From: Hyphomonadaceae bacterium ML37
GTDB taxonomy: Bacteria; Pseudomonadota; Alphaproteobacteria; Caulobacterales; Maricaulaceae
DNA: 64,000 nucleotides
Reading direction: 5' to 3'
NCBI GenBank assembly: GCA_027627685.1
Contig: CP091241.1
Location: 248,001 to 312,000, forward strand
In this document: piece after piece, positions 1-8,305 of the stretch
Layout of the letters: every line of letters starts with the position of its first letter
Numbering within the stretch: the first letter of the stretch is position 1
Notes under the pieces: generated by a model
What the model was told of the DNA's origin: nothing
Database searches by the model: none
Seen by the model: only the letters and a program-made list of their open reading frames with translations
Program-made: the position numbers and the translations under genes

Positions 1-407
1 GTGGCCGCGCGCTTGCCATCCAGCAAGCCCGCCGCCGCCAGCAGGAAAGCGCCTGAGCAGATGGAGGCTATCCGGGCGCCGCGCGCATGCGCCTTGCGCA
101 GGGCGGTGATCAGGCCCTCCGGCGCGTCCCGCTTTGGCCAGCCGGGAATGATGATCAGGTCAGCGTGCTCCAGAACGTCTGGAGATGCATCCGGGGCGAT
201 CATTGTCAGGCCGCCCAGCGCCCGCATCGGGCCATCGCTTGCCGGGCAAAGGGCGAAACGGTACCAGTCCGGGCCCATTTCCGGGCGCGGCAGGGCGAAG
301 ATTTCCGCCGCAATGGCAAATTCGAACGTGCACAGCCCGTCATAAATCAGGACCGCCACAAGCGGTCCGGAGGGCGCGTCGTCGTTTGGCGGAATATTAC
401 TCATCAT
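1..407 (-). CDS. GlxA/FtrA-family transcriptional regulator, N-terminal DJ-1/PfpI-like part (partial)
   Basis: The reverse strand reads a protein beginning MMSNIPPNDDAPSG and running off the left window edge after about 135 residues. It shows a DJ-1/PfpI-like amidotransferase fold: a first strand LVAVLIYDGLCTFEFA, a middle DLIIIPGWPKR, and the nucleophile-elbow-like ASICSGAFLLAAAGLLDGK near residues 113-131. These are hallmarks of GlxA/FtrA regulators, in which this sensor-like domain precedes an AraC-type HTH, here outside the window. ATG codons at 407 and 404 are both possible starts. It is divergent from a rhodanese gene 76 bp away; as I recall, FtrA-type regulators often sit beside such a rhodanese, so local control of that gene is plausible (inference). 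The family call is firm; the effector is unknown. Confidence 0.85.
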   Translation of the reverse strand, partial: MMSNIPPNDDAPSGPLVAVLIYDGLCTFEFAIAAEIFALPRPEMGPDWYRFALCPASDGPMRALGGLTMIAPDASPDVLEHADLIIIPGWPKRDAPEGLITALRKAHARGARIASICSGAFLLAAAGLLDGKRAA

Positions 408-482
408 TGTCTTTTCTGCCACTCGCCGCCCCGCGCGGCAAGCGGCAGATTGGCGGCGTTCGATCTGCCTGAGGAGGTCCCC

Positions 483-881
483 ATGGCCAGCGCCGTCACA
501 ACTGTCCCTGCCGCCCCGCCGCACGCAGCCGAGGCGCATTTCGCCGCCCTGTTCACCTATGAAACCGATTGCTGGGACGTGCATGAGGCGCTGGGCGCTG
601 AAGCCGACTTCGTCCTGCTCGATATGCGCAGCCTGGCCCAGTTCGAGGCCGGCCATGTGCCCGGCGCGATCCATCTGCCCCATGGCCGCATCACCGCGTC
701 AAAACTGGCGCGCTGGACGCAGGAAACCCTGTTCGTGACCTATTGCGCCGGGCCGCATTGCAATGGCGCCGCGCGCGGCGCCCTGCGCATCGCCCGGCTG
801 GGGCGGAAGGTGAAGATCATGGCGGGCGGCGTCACGGGCTGGCTCGATGAAGGGTTTGACCTGGCCCGCAGCGCGCCCTGA
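483..881 (+). CDS. Single-domain rhodanese-like protein
   Basis: A 132-residue cytoplasmic rhodanese (sulfurtransferase) domain. Visible are FVLLDMRSLAQFEAGHVPGA (strand plus the CDC25-like helix), the active-site loop YCAGPHCNGA with the candidate catalytic Cys, and the final MAGGVTGWLDEGF. There is no signal peptide. The ATG at 483 is chosen because GAGGAGG (471-477) sits 5 nt upstream; longer upstream reading lacks the family fold. The extra Cys in CxxxxCN fits the rhodanese type found beside FtrA regulators. It is divergent from that regulator and convergent (3 bp apart) with the ArsC-like gene. The substrate is unknown; persulfide transfer is the family role. Confidence 0.9.
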   Translation: MASAVTTVPAAPPHAAEAHFAALFTYETDCWDVHEALGAEADFVLLDMRSLAQFEAGHVPGAIHLPHGRITASKLARWTQETLFVTYCAGPHCNGAARGALRIARLGRKVKIMAGGVTGWLDEGFDLARSAP

Positions 882-884
882 GGC

Positions 885-1247
885 TTATCCGAGCCCCAGC
901 GCCGCGCGCACGGGCGGCGTCCAGCCCACATGCGGTGCGCCGCCCGCCTCGATCACGGGCCGTTTGATGAGGGTTGGGTGGGCGGCGAGCAGGCCGGCCG
1001 GATCATCGGCCAGACGCGCGCGCTGACCCGCGTCAAGGCCGCGCCATGTGGTGGAGCGGGTATTGGCCAGCTGCTCAACGCCCACAGCCGCGATCCAGCC
1101 GGGCAGGCGCGCCGCCAAGCCTGGATCATTGCGCACATCGACAAACGCGACGCTGCGCCCCGCCGCCTCGAGCGCCTTGAGCGCCTTGCGGCAGGTATCG
1201 CAGGTTTTCAGGCCATAAAGGGTGATGTCCGTCACGGCCCGGCTCAC
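885..1247 (-). CDS. ArsC/Spx (YffB-like) family thioredoxin-fold protein
   Basis: A 120-residue protein with a thioredoxin-like start TLYGLKTCDTCRKALKAL carrying a CxxC pair at residues 16 and 19, and the family tail around HPTLIKRPVIE, where the Arg of the ArsC family sits. Known relatives are arsenate reductase ArsC and the YffB/Spx group; no ars genes are nearby, so YffB-like is the safer label. It starts with GTG at 1247, overlapping the TGA stop of the upstream MAPEG gene (GTGA), so the two are probably translationally coupled. The reaction in this organism is not shown by the sequence. Confidence 0.85.
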   Translation of the reverse strand: MSRAVTDITLYGLKTCDTCRKALKALEAAGRSVAFVDVRNDPGLAARLPGWIAAVGVEQLANTRSTTWRGLDAGQRARLADDPAGLLAAHPTLIKRPVIEAGGAPHVGWTPPVRAALGLG

Positions 1248-1660
1248 ACCAGCGCCAGCACGCAGCGCACGGTCATGACGATCAGGACTGTCGTCGCCAG
1301 CACATAGAGGGCGAAACGCACCGGGATGAAATTGACCAGCGCCTGATAAAGGCTGTGAGCAATGCGCACGAAGACATAGCTCCAGGCCAGGCCGATAAAC
1401 ACGGCGTCCGTCATCCCCATCAGCTGGATGTAGAAGATCAGCGCGTAGAACAGCATGGGCTGCTCGTGCAGGTGATTATGGTTGTCGGCCACCTGGCGCA
1501 CCGAGCGCGGCAGCACGTCCATTTCCGACTTTTCGCGCAGCTTGGCGGCGTTGATGCCGGCCTTCTGCATGGCGGGGATGCGCGTGGCGTACATCCACAG
1601 CCACATCACCAGCGTCCAGGCGATCAGGACCAGAACGGGGGTGAGAATGGTATCGTACAT
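1244..1660 (-). CDS. MAPEG-family integral membrane protein
   Basis: A 138-residue protein with four hydrophobic segments (about residues 4-24, 70-88, 92-112 and 116-137), typical of MAPEG proteins (microsomal GST/eicosanoid enzymes and bacterial relatives). The motif RSVRQVADNHNHLHEQP in the first loop matches the family's conserved polar region. The start at 1660 is preferred because GGAGG lies just upstream; an in-frame ATG at 1675 would add five residues. It is the first gene of a two-gene unit with the ArsC-like gene. Glutathione-linked peroxidase or transferase activity is known for some relatives but is not provable here. Confidence 0.85.
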   Translation of the reverse strand: MYDTILTPVLVLIAWTLVMWLWMYATRIPAMQKAGINAAKLREKSEMDVLPRSVRQVADNHNHLHEQPMLFYALIFYIQLMGMTDAVFIGLAWSYVFVRIAHSLYQALVNFIPVRFALYVLATTVLIVMTVRCVLALV

Positions 1661-1750
1661 GACAGGCCTCCGCACAAACCGGCGCGCGCCCAGCCGCGCA
1701 GCCGCTGGTGCGCAGTCAAGCCTGAGTCCGGCTTGCGAGGAAGCGGGATC

Positions 1751-2827
1751 TCATCTGAGCTCGGCTTCGTGCGGTTTCAGCGCGGCGGGACGGTATGGCG
1801 GCGCTCCGGCTGCGTACCGGTGCAGCACCGACGCATGCAGGCCATCGCGCGCCGGAGACGGGATCTTGCGCGGTTCGTGACCCAGCTTGTCCAGAAGACC
1901 GCGGCTGCGCTCCGGCAGCGGATGCAGCGGATCGGGACGGAACCATTTATCGGGGTGGCGGGTCAGATCCACGCCGAGCCCCAGCGCCGCGGCCTCCTGC
2001 GCCATCCAGTCGAGGGCGACGTCCGCCAGGGGCTCGCTCGCCTCCTCCCCGCCGCCAACCCCGCCATGGCCGCCGGCGAACCAGACCTGTTTGACCTGAT
2101 CCGGACTGGCATTGGGCGAAGCGAACATGTCGGTGGGCGCGAACGCCTTGCGGTCCTCGTCAATGGCGCAGGCATGACGCGCATGGGCGATGGAGCGGTT
2201 GAGGAAACAGTCGTGAAATCTGTAATCCTTATTGCTCCGCCGGGCGAAGGCGCCCAGTCCGGGGATGCGGGTTTCGGGAATGCCGCGCATGCCCACCGTG
2301 TCCCAGCATCCCAGAAACCGGATGGGCGCCACGGCGCCATGGTCCGTGCGGAAGGCCACAGCCTCGGGCGAAGAGGGCTTCACATCCGGCGTGCGGTACA
2401 GCTCGAAGGCCTCATCCAGCTTGTGGATCGACATCCGGCTCAACAGCCCGGAACAGTAGATCATCCCGGCCAGCGAGCGGACGGTGAAGGCGCCGCGCGA
2501 AAAGCCGAACAGATAAATCTCGTCGCCAGGCTCGTAATTGAAGGCCAGGAATTGATAGGCCGCGCTGATCTTCTGCTCCAGCCCGGACCCGAACAGACCG
2601 CCCAGCGCGCGCTGGATATTGGCGCCCTGGCGCTCGAACCAGTTGGCGTTGGCGAAATCGAAGGGCACGCCAACCCCGGTATCGTAATAGACGATCTGCT
2701 GGACCGGTGCGCTCTCCGGTCCGGGCGCCTCAGGCAATATGGCGCGGGCGATCTTGACCACATTGGTGGGACAGGGCTGACCCACACGCTGCCAGGTGCC
2801 ATCGCAACACACGACCAGTCGCTTCAT
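1751..2827 (-). CDS. DUF2235 (Tle1-like) alpha/beta-hydrolase
   Basis: A 358-residue protein starting MKRLVVCCDGTWQ, the signature opening of DUF2235, the catalytic domain shared with T6SS phospholipase effectors of the Tle1 group. The lipase-like nucleophile elbow GFSRGA lies at residues 108-113 (Ser110), a likely acid in GCWDTVG (Asp176), and the His in WFAGGHGGVGG (His254). There is no signal peptide and no adjacent VgrG, PAAR or immunity gene, so it looks like a stand-alone cytoplasmic hydrolase rather than a secreted toxin. Its upstream region (2828-2956) contains two perfect palindromes. The substrate is unknown. Confidence 0.85.
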   Translation of the reverse strand: MKRLVVCCDGTWQRVGQPCPTNVVKIARAILPEAPGPESAPVQQIVYYDTGVGVPFDFANANWFERQGANIQRALGGLFGSGLEQKISAAYQFLAFNYEPGDEIYLFGFSRGAFTVRSLAGMIYCSGLLSRMSIHKLDEAFELYRTPDVKPSSPEAVAFRTDHGAVAPIRFLGCWDTVGMRGIPETRIPGLGAFARRSNKDYRFHDCFLNRSIAHARHACAIDEDRKAFAPTDMFASPNASPDQVKQVWFAGGHGGVGGGEEASEPLADVALDWMAQEAAALGLGVDLTRHPDKWFRPDPLHPLPERSRGLLDKLGHEPRKIPSPARDGLHASVLHRYAAGAPPYRPAALKPHEAELR

Positions 2828-2869
2828 GAAACATCCTTCCAGCGCATCAATCCGGCGCGGAAGAGTATT

Positions 2870-2906
2870 CCCTTAAGGGGTGTGTGGGGACAAGGCGAAT
2901 TCGCCT
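2870..2906. repeat. Two perfect palindromes upstream of the DUF2235 gene
   Basis: CCCTTAAGGG (2870-2879) and the 14-bp palindrome AGGCGAATTCGCCT (2893-2906) lie 43-79 bp upstream of the DUF2235 start. They are possible operator half-site arrangements. No T-tract follows, so a terminator is unlikely. No known regulator matches by eye. Confidence 0.4.
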
Positions 2907-2956
2907 AAGTCGCAATAAACATATTGGGGCCTGAGCGTAGGTTGCTTACCGATCCA

Positions 2957-3421
2957 TCAAGCGGCGGGGCTGGCTTCCAGCAGTAACTTGTCAGGAACCG
3001 TCATATCCGGTCCCGGCTTGAGAATGCAGTGGATGGCTTTCTCGAGGGTCAGCGTAATTTCCGCGCGAGCCTGTCCGGCGTCATTCGATTCAAACAACTC
3101 AAAAAACAGCGCGTATTGACCGTCAGGGATCGCGATCTGGACCGTGTCAACCACATTGCCGCACTCCAGGCCCCGCCCCCCCTTCACATGGATAGGCACA
3201 AGAATGACCCGGTTCGCGCTTGGACTTGGCGCATATGTTTTGAGCTGTCTGATATTCACCCACAGCTGATGGATGTTTGGGGAAATGGCGAATGACACGC
3301 TGGCCGGACGCCAAGCGAAACCTTGGGCAATGTGGCCTTCTGCCCAGTCATTGTAGGGATGTTCCTCATCCGAGGAGAACACCGCCAGTTGCGCATAAAG
3401 GATCGGGAGCAAGCATTCCAT
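2957..3421 (-). CDS. ComJ/Nin-like protein (competence nuclease-inhibitor family)
   Basis: A 154-residue cytoplasmic protein. Its N-terminus (YAQLAVFSSDEEHPYNDW, then HIAQGFAWRPASVSFAIS) has the pattern I recall for ComJ/Nin of Bacillus subtilis: a Y-x-Q-x-x-V-F strand, an acidic loop ending in DW, then I/A-x-x-G-x-A and a SF strand. ComJ there inhibits the DNA-entry nuclease NucA. No NucA-like nuclease gene is present in this window, so any partner must be elsewhere, or the protein acts as an immunity-like orphan (inference). Its base composition is less GC-rich than the flanking secA. It lies between DUF2235 and secA on the same strand, with 53 bp to secA. Confidence 0.55.
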   Translation of the reverse strand: MECLLPILYAQLAVFSSDEEHPYNDWAEGHIAQGFAWRPASVSFAISPNIHQLWVNIRQLKTYAPSPSANRVILVPIHVKGGRGLECGNVVDTVQIAIPDGQYALFFELFESNDAGQARAEITLTLEKAIHCILKPGPDMTVPDKLLLEASPAA

Positions 3422-3474
3422 AATAAAACCAAAGAGATAGCTGCATCATTCGGGCCGCCCAGCCCAGATCCCGA

Positions 3475-6261
3475 TCAGGACGCGTCCACCTTGCCGTGGC
3501 AGTGCTTGTATTTCTTGCCCGACCCGCACGGGCAAAGCTCATTGCGCGACACGCGGCCCCAGGTCGAGGGATCGGCGGGATCGACCGCCGCGGCGGCGAC
3601 GCGCGAGGATAGCGGGGCGCGCGCGCCTGCGGCGGCGCGGGTTCCGCCCGCAGCACCCTCGGCGCCGATCGTGTTGCGGCCCGTGGCCGGGTCGGCGTGG
3701 CGTACTTCCAGATTTTCAGGCGGGCGCGGCGCCGGGATGGGGGCCGACGGCGCCAGGCGCAGATTGAACAGCATGCGCGTTGTCTCAAAGCGCAGCTCGT
3801 CCAGCAGCCCTTCGAACAGCGAGAAGGCCTCGGTCTTGTACTCGTTGAGCGGATCACGCTGGGCGTAGCCGCGCAGGCCGATGACCGAGCGCAGGGCGTC
3901 AAGCTGCTGCAGGTGCTCGCGCCAGTTCTGGTCAATGGTCTGAAGCAGGATCTGCTTTTCGATGCGGCGCATCAGCTCCGGGCCGATATCGGCGGCGCGC
4001 TCGGCATAGGCTTCGTCCACCGCTCTGGACAGGCGGTCGAGGATTTCCTCGTCCGCGATGCCTTCCTCGGCGGCCCATTCGGTGACCGGCAGTTCGAGGT
4101 TGAAATACTTGGTCACGGCCTCTTTCAGGCCCGCTACGTCCCACTGGTCAGCATAGGCCTTAGGCGGAATGTGGCGGTTGACCAGATCCTCGGCGCACTG
4201 GGCGCGCATGTCCTTGATCACGTCGGACACGTTGGCGGCGGTCATGAACTCGATACGCTGCTCGAAGATCGCCTTGCGCTGGTCGTTCATGACGTCGTCG
4301 TATTTCAGTATGTTCTTGCGGATGTCGAAATTGCGTTGCTCGACCTTTTTCTGCGAGGTCTCCACCGCCTTGGTCATCCACGGGTGCTGGATCGCCTCGC
4401 CATCCTTCAGCCCCAGCGTGCGCATGATGGTGTCCAGGCGCTCGGGCGCGAAAATGCGCAACAGATCGTCTTCCACCGACAGATAGAAGGCCGTGCGGCC
4501 CGGGTCGCCCTGACGGCCCGACCGGCCGCGCAGCTGATTGTCGATCCGGCGGCTTTCATGGCGCTCGGTGCCGATCACGAACAGGCCGCCGGCCTCCAGC
4601 GCCTTTTGCTTCTTGGCCTCGACGTCTGCGGCGATCTCGGCCTTCTGGGCGGCGATCTCCTCCTCGGACGGCGTGCGGCCGGCTTCTTCTTCCGCGGCGA
4701 GCCAGTCTTCGATGCGGGCGTCCACATTGCCACCCAGCTTGATGTCGGTGCCGCGCCCGGCCATGTTGGTGGCGATGGTCACAGCCCCCGGCACACCGGC
4801 CTGGGCTATGATGCTCGCCTCCTGCTCGTGATAGCGCGCATTGAGCACTTTGTGGGTGATCTTCTTTTCCGTCAGGAAAGCCGACAGCGATTCCGATTTC
4901 TCGATGGAGACCGTGCCCACCAGAACCGGCTGGTCCTTCTTGTGCGCGGCTTCGATGGCGGTGAGGATCGCTTCGTTCTTTTCGCGCGCGGTGCGGTAGA
5001 GCTCGTCCTCTTCGTCGATCCGCTGGATCGGGCGGTTGGTCGGGATTTCCATCACGCCCAGGCTGTAGATGGCGGCGAACTCGTCGGCCTCGGTGGCCGC
5101 GGTGCCGGTCATCCCCGCCAGCTTGTCATAGAGGCGGAAGTAATTCTGGAAGGTGATAGAGGCCAGCGTCTGGTTTTCCGGCTGGATCTCGACCTGCTCC
5201 TTGGCCTCGATGGCCTGGTGCAGGCCTTCGGACAGGCGCCGGCCCGGCATCATGCGGCCGGTGAACTCGTCGATCAGGATCACATCGCCGTCGCGCACGA
5301 TGTAGTCCTTGTCCTTGCGGAACAGCTTGTGGGCTTTCAGCGCCTGGTTGACGTGGTGAACCGTGGTGACATTCTCGATGTCATACAGGTCGCCGGTCTC
5401 CAGAAGGCCACGCTCGCGCAGCAAGTCCTCGATATGCTCATTGCCCTCTTCGGTGAAGGTGCACGAGCGGGACTTTTCGTCGACCGCAAAGTCCTCGTCA
5501 TCCAGCAGCGGGATGATCGTGTCGATGGTCTTGTAGAAATCCGTGCGGTCGTCGGTGCGCCCGGAGATGATGAGCGGCGTGCGCGCCTCGTCGATCAGGA
5601 TGGAGTCCACCTCGTCCACGATGGCGTAGTGGTGGGTCGCCTTCTCCAGCGGCCGGCCGCCGAACTGCACCATGTCGGCCAGCGAGTATTTCATATTGTC
5701 GCGCAGATAGTCGAAGCCCAGCTCGTTATTGGTGCCGTAGGTGATGTCGCAGGCATAGGCCGCGCGGCGTTCCTCGTCATAAATGCCGTGGACGATCACG
5801 CCCGTGGTCATGCCGAGCCGGGCGTAGACCTGACCCATCCATTCGGAGTCGCGCTTGGCCAGATAATCGTTCACCGTGACGATGTGCACGCCCTTGCCCG
5901 GCAGGGCGTTGAGATAGGCGGCCAGCGTGGACACCAGCGTCTTGCCCTCGCCGGTCTTCATTTCCGCGATCGAGCCCTCGTGCAGGGTGATGCCGCCCAT
6001 CAGCTGGACATCGTAATGACGCTCGCCCAGGGCCCGGCGCGCGGCCTCGCGCACGGCGGCGAAGGCTTCGGGCAACAGCTTGTCCAGGCTCTCGCCGGCT
6101 TCATGGCGCTGGCGGAACTCGGCAGTTTTGGCCTTGAGCTGGTCATCATCCAGCGCCACAAAGTCGGGCTCGAGCGCGTTGATCTTCTCCACCTGCGGGC
6201 GCATCCGCTTGACCACGCGGTCATTGGACGATCCGAAAAGCTTGCGGGTGAAGTTGAGCAT
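3475..6261 (-). CDS. secA: Protein translocase ATPase SecA
   Basis: A full-length 928-residue SecA, the ATP-driven motor that pushes preproteins through SecYEG. Walker A MKTGEGKT is at residues 101-108, the DEAD-like [12 protein letters not shown] near 215-226, the preprotein-binding region follows, then NBD2 with [12 protein letters not shown] and the [11 protein letters not shown] motif. The C-terminus ends with the zinc-binding SEC-C motif [13 protein letters not shown]. The linker at about 840-900 is Ala/Pro-rich, as in other alphaproteobacteria. The start [10 protein letters not shown] is canonical. It is divergent from a lipoprotein PPIase, a pairing that links export with folding outside the cytoplasm. 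Confidence 0.98.
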   Translation of the reverse strand: MLNFTRKLFGSSNDRVVKRMRPQVEKINALEPDFVALDDDQLKAKTAEFRQRHEAGESLDKLLPEAFAAVREAARRALGERHYDVQLMGGITLHEGSIAEMKTGEGKTLVSTLAAYLNALPGKGVHIVTVNDYLAKRDSEWMGQVYARLGMTTGVIVHGIYDEERRAAYACDITYGTNNELGFDYLRDNMKYSLADMVQFGGRPLEKATHHYAIVDEVDSILIDEARTPLIISGRTDDRTDFYKTIDTIIPLLDDEDFAVDEKSRSCTFTEEGNEHIEDLLRERGLLETGDLYDIENVTTVHHVNQALKAHKLFRKDKDYIVRDGDVILIDEFTGRMMPGRRLSEGLHQAIEAKEQVEIQPENQTLASITFQNYFRLYDKLAGMTGTAATEADEFAAIYSLGVMEIPTNRPIQRIDEEDELYRTAREKNEAILTAIEAAHKKDQPVLVGTVSIEKSESLSAFLTEKKITHKVLNARYHEQEASIIAQAGVPGAVTIATNMAGRGTDIKLGGNVDARIEDWLAAEEEAGRTPSEEEIAAQKAEIAADVEAKKQKALEAGGLFVIGTERHESRRIDNQLRGRSGRQGDPGRTAFYLSVEDDLLRIFAPERLDTIMRTLGLKDGEAIQHPWMTKAVETSQKKVEQRNFDIRKNILKYDDVMNDQRKAIFEQRIEFMTAANVSDVIKDMRAQCAEDLVNRHIPPKAYADQWDVAGLKEAVTKYFNLELPVTEWAAEEGIADEEILDRLSRAVDEAYAERAADIGPELMRRIEKQILLQTIDQNWREHLQQLDALRSVIGLRGYAQRDPLNEYKTEAFSLFEGLLDELRFETTRMLFNLRLAPSAPIPAPRPPENLEVRHADPATGRNTIGAEGAAGGTRAAAGARAPLSSRVAAAAVDPADPSTWGRVSRNELCPCGSGKKYKHCHGKVDAS

Positions 6262-6396
6262 GACGTATCAGCCTTTGCGCGGGCGCGGACAACGGGTCTT
6301 TATGACCGCATCCGCCTCGCCGCAGCGCCTGAAAGCGCGCCAGCGGACGGGCGATGTTGCCTGACCCAGGTGCACGGTGACTTAAGGAGGCCCTGT

Positions 6397-7443
6397 TTGA
6401 CTGTCAATCAAGCCCGCCCGCTCAGCCTCATCCGCGCCCTGTCATCCAGCGCCCTCGCGGCAGCCTGTCTGACCGCTTGCAACGGCTCTGACGATGGAGA
6501 AAACGGCGCCGGCGACCGCTCTCGCGCCGGTCAGCTTCGCTTCATGGAAGAGCGCGCCAGCCCCGGGACGCCGGCCGCCCGGGTGGGCGCCGCTGTGATC
6601 ACGGTGGAGGATGTGCGCCGCGAGGCGCGCGCGCGCGATCTCAGCGATGATCCCGATGCGCTGGAGCCGGGCAATCCGGTCTTCCGCGAGGCGCTGGAGG
6701 CGTTGATTGATCAGCGCCTGCTGGCGCTCGAAGCCGTACGGCTGCGCCTGCACGAAACCCCCGAGGCTCGGCGGCGCCTGGCCGAGGCCGAAGAGCGCAT
6801 TCTGGGCAATGTGCTCATGGAGACCGAAGTCGCCGATGCAGTGTCGGATGACGCGGTGCGCCGGGTTTATGAGGAGCAGAGCCGCCTGGTCCCGCCCCAG
6901 GACGAGGTGCGCGCACGCCATATTCTGGCGGCGTCGCGTGATGACGCGCGCGAGGTGCTGCGCCAGCTGGAGGACGGCGCGGATTTTGCCGCGTTGGCCC
7001 GCCAGGTCAGTCTCGATCCGGCCACGCGGATGGAAGGCGGCGATATCGGCTATTTCACCGCGGCGGGCATTCTGCCGGAATTCGCCCGCGTGGCGTTCGC
7101 CACCCCGCGCGGCGCCATCAGCGAACCGTTCCAGACCGAAGCGGGCTGGCATGTGCTCACCGTGATCGACCGGCGCAGCCAGCCGCGCCCCTCGCTGGAC
7201 GCCATGCGGCCCAGCATCGTGCGCTTTCTGACCATGCAGCGCATCGATTCCCTGCTGGAGACGATCCGAGAGCGCTACCCCGTCACCATCACCGCGGCGC
7301 GTGCGCCCTCGGAACTGCGTCAGCCGGCCCCCGAGGCGCCGCAGGAGGAGGCTGGCGGCGAGGCGACGCCGGAGGCCGCGCCGGACGATGCGCAGGGGGA
7401 TACACAGGACGGGGCGGATGACGACGCGCCCGGTCCGCGTTAA
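6397..7443 (+). CDS. Lipoprotein parvulin-type peptidyl-prolyl isomerase
   Basis: A 348-residue exported PPIase. The start is a TTG at 6397, preceded by AAGGAGG (6384-6390) at 6-nt spacing. The N-terminus has a hydrophobic stretch ending in the lipobox LTAC (Cys28), so it is probably a lipid-anchored envelope protein. A SurA-N-like helical region (about 50-165) is followed by a rotamase domain (about 170-262) with EVRARHILAA, GGDIGYFTAAG and TEAGWHVLTVIDRR, the parvulin signatures. The last 45 residues form an acidic, Pro/Ala-rich low-complexity tail. It is likely to help SecA-exported outer-membrane proteins fold (inference from family and neighbour). In many alphaproteobacteria this gene is followed by argJ; here mutT follows directly. 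Confidence 0.92.
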   Translation: MTVNQARPLSLIRALSSSALAAACLTACNGSDDGENGAGDRSRAGQLRFMEERASPGTPAARVGAAVITVEDVRREARARDLSDDPDALEPGNPVFREALEALIDQRLLALEAVRLRLHETPEARRRLAEAEERILGNVLMETEVADAVSDDAVRRVYEEQSRLVPPQDEVRARHILAASRDDAREVLRQLEDGADFAALARQVSLDPATRMEGGDIGYFTAAGILPEFARVAFATPRGAISEPFQTEAGWHVLTVIDRRSQPRPSLDAMRPSIVRFLTMQRIDSLLETIRERYPVTITAARAPSELRQPAPEAPQEEAGGEATPEAAPDDAQGDTQDGADDDAPGPR

Positions 7444-7491
7444 GCCCTGCCTAACCGTATCGGCACACGCGCCCTTAACGCCAAAGAGGCC

Positions 7492-7932
7492 ATGATGATC
7501 ATCAGTCCGGCGTCCATCTTGCTGGTTGCAGCCTGTGCGCTGGTCGATTCAGGCGGGCGCGTGCTGATCACGCGGCGGCCCGAAGGCAAGCCGCAGGCCG
7601 GGTTCTGGGAATTTCCAGGCGGCAAGCTCGAGCCGGGAGAAAGTCCGGAACTGGCAGTGGTCCGGGAGCTGCGTGAAGAGCTGGGAGTCGAGCCGTGCGA
7701 ACAATGCCTGCAACCCTTCGCCTTCGCGTCCTGCCCCCTGGAGGGCGGGCAACGCTGGCTGGTGATGCCGCTGTTTGTGTGCCGGCGCTGGGACGGGTTT
7801 GTGGATCCCAAGGAAGGCCAGGAGATCGCCTGGGTGCGCCCCGAGCGCCTCAGCGACTATCCGCTCTTGCGGGCGGACCGGCCGCTGGCGGCCGAATTGC
7901 GCGACCGGCTGGAGGGCGTGAAGGTTTCCTGA
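7492..7932 (+). CDS. mutT: MutT-like Nudix hydrolase (8-oxo-dGTP diphosphatase)
   Basis: A 146-residue Nudix protein. The Nudix box [17 protein letters not shown] and the following LREELGV fit GX5EX7REUXEEXGU exactly. The strand order and length match MutT, which removes 8-oxo-dGTP from the nucleotide pool. The start is ATG at 7492 or 7495 (tandem ATG codons) with GAGG just before. It follows the PPIase by 48 bp and its TGA stop overlaps a CTG that may begin the next, Flp-like frame. Substrate specificity is inferred from the family and from its usual place near secA. Confidence 0.9.
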   Translation: MMIISPASILLVAACALVDSGGRVLITRRPEGKPQAGFWEFPGGKLEPGESPELAVVRELREELGVEPCEQCLQPFAFASCPLEGGQRWLVMPLFVCRRWDGFVDPKEGQEIAWVRPERLSDYPLLRADRPLAAELRDRLEGVKVS

Positions 7933-8087
7933 GCGCCCAGCGCGGAACCACCGCCATAGAATACGCCCTCATCGCCGGCCTGATCGCGATCGCCATTGTC
8001 GTTGGCGTTTCTGCGCTGGGCACGGGCAATGGCGGGATGTGGACGAATATCGAGTCCGAGGTGAGCGCGGCGCTGACCGGGGGCTAG
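7929..8087 (+). CDS. Flp/Fap-type pilin-like peptide with no canonical start codon
   Basis: The frame ending at 8087 encodes a class III prepilin signature: a short leader LSAQRG, then [19 protein letters not shown], with the Gly cleavage site for the TadV-type prepilin peptidase and the conserved Glu at +5, followed by a short hydrophilic tail, 52 residues in all. That is the usual Flp size. No in-frame ATG, GTG or TTG exists between the mutT body and the leader. The nearest plausible start is CTG at 7929, which overlaps the mutT TGA (CTGA); an ATT lies slightly upstream. It may be a real gene translated by coupling from mutT, or a remnant that has lost its start. No other tad genes are in the window. 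Confidence 0.5.
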   Translation: MSAQRGTTAIEYALIAGLIAIAIVVGVSALGTGNGGMWTNIESEVSAALTGG

Positions 8088-8201
8088 AAACGACCCGCTC
8101 AAATTTGTCAAAGGTGAGGCAGCCCGCGAGCGCCGAAAGACACACACTGCCCGCGTGAAGACGGACTTGCTCTGGAGTGTTCAGCTGCAAGGCTGCCTTA
8201 T

Positions 8202-8221
8202 CCCCACACTACCAAAGTGTG
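8202..8221. repeat. Short inverted repeat downstream of the Flp-like frame
   Basis: CACACT and AGTGTG form arms around ACCAA, followed by an A-rich stretch (AACGAAAAGTAAATTTT). It could be a weak terminator for the mutT/Flp transcript, but no clean T-tract follows immediately. Confidence 0.3.
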
Positions 8222-8247
8222 AACGAAAAGTAAATTTTCCACAGGCC

Positions 8248-8284
8248 AAAAAAGACACCGCCCCACTGGCCTGGCGAGGCGGCG
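8248..8284 (-). terminator. Rho-independent terminator of the acyl-CoA dehydrogenase gene
   Basis: On the minus strand a GC-rich stem (GCCGCC near 8283 pairing with GGGCGGT near 8258) is followed by TTTTTT (8248-8253), about 20 bp after the stop of the acyl-CoA dehydrogenase gene. Directly visible. Confidence 0.75.
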
Positions 8285-8305
8285 CCGTGTGTACGATCAG
8301 TTCAA

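Noticed and set aside
3697-6396. Very long open frame antisense to secA, continuous with the PPIase frame
   Set aside because: SecA on the other strand is complete and canonical; the antisense frame has no ribosome site and low-complexity shadow composition. The PPIase starts at the TTG at 6397.
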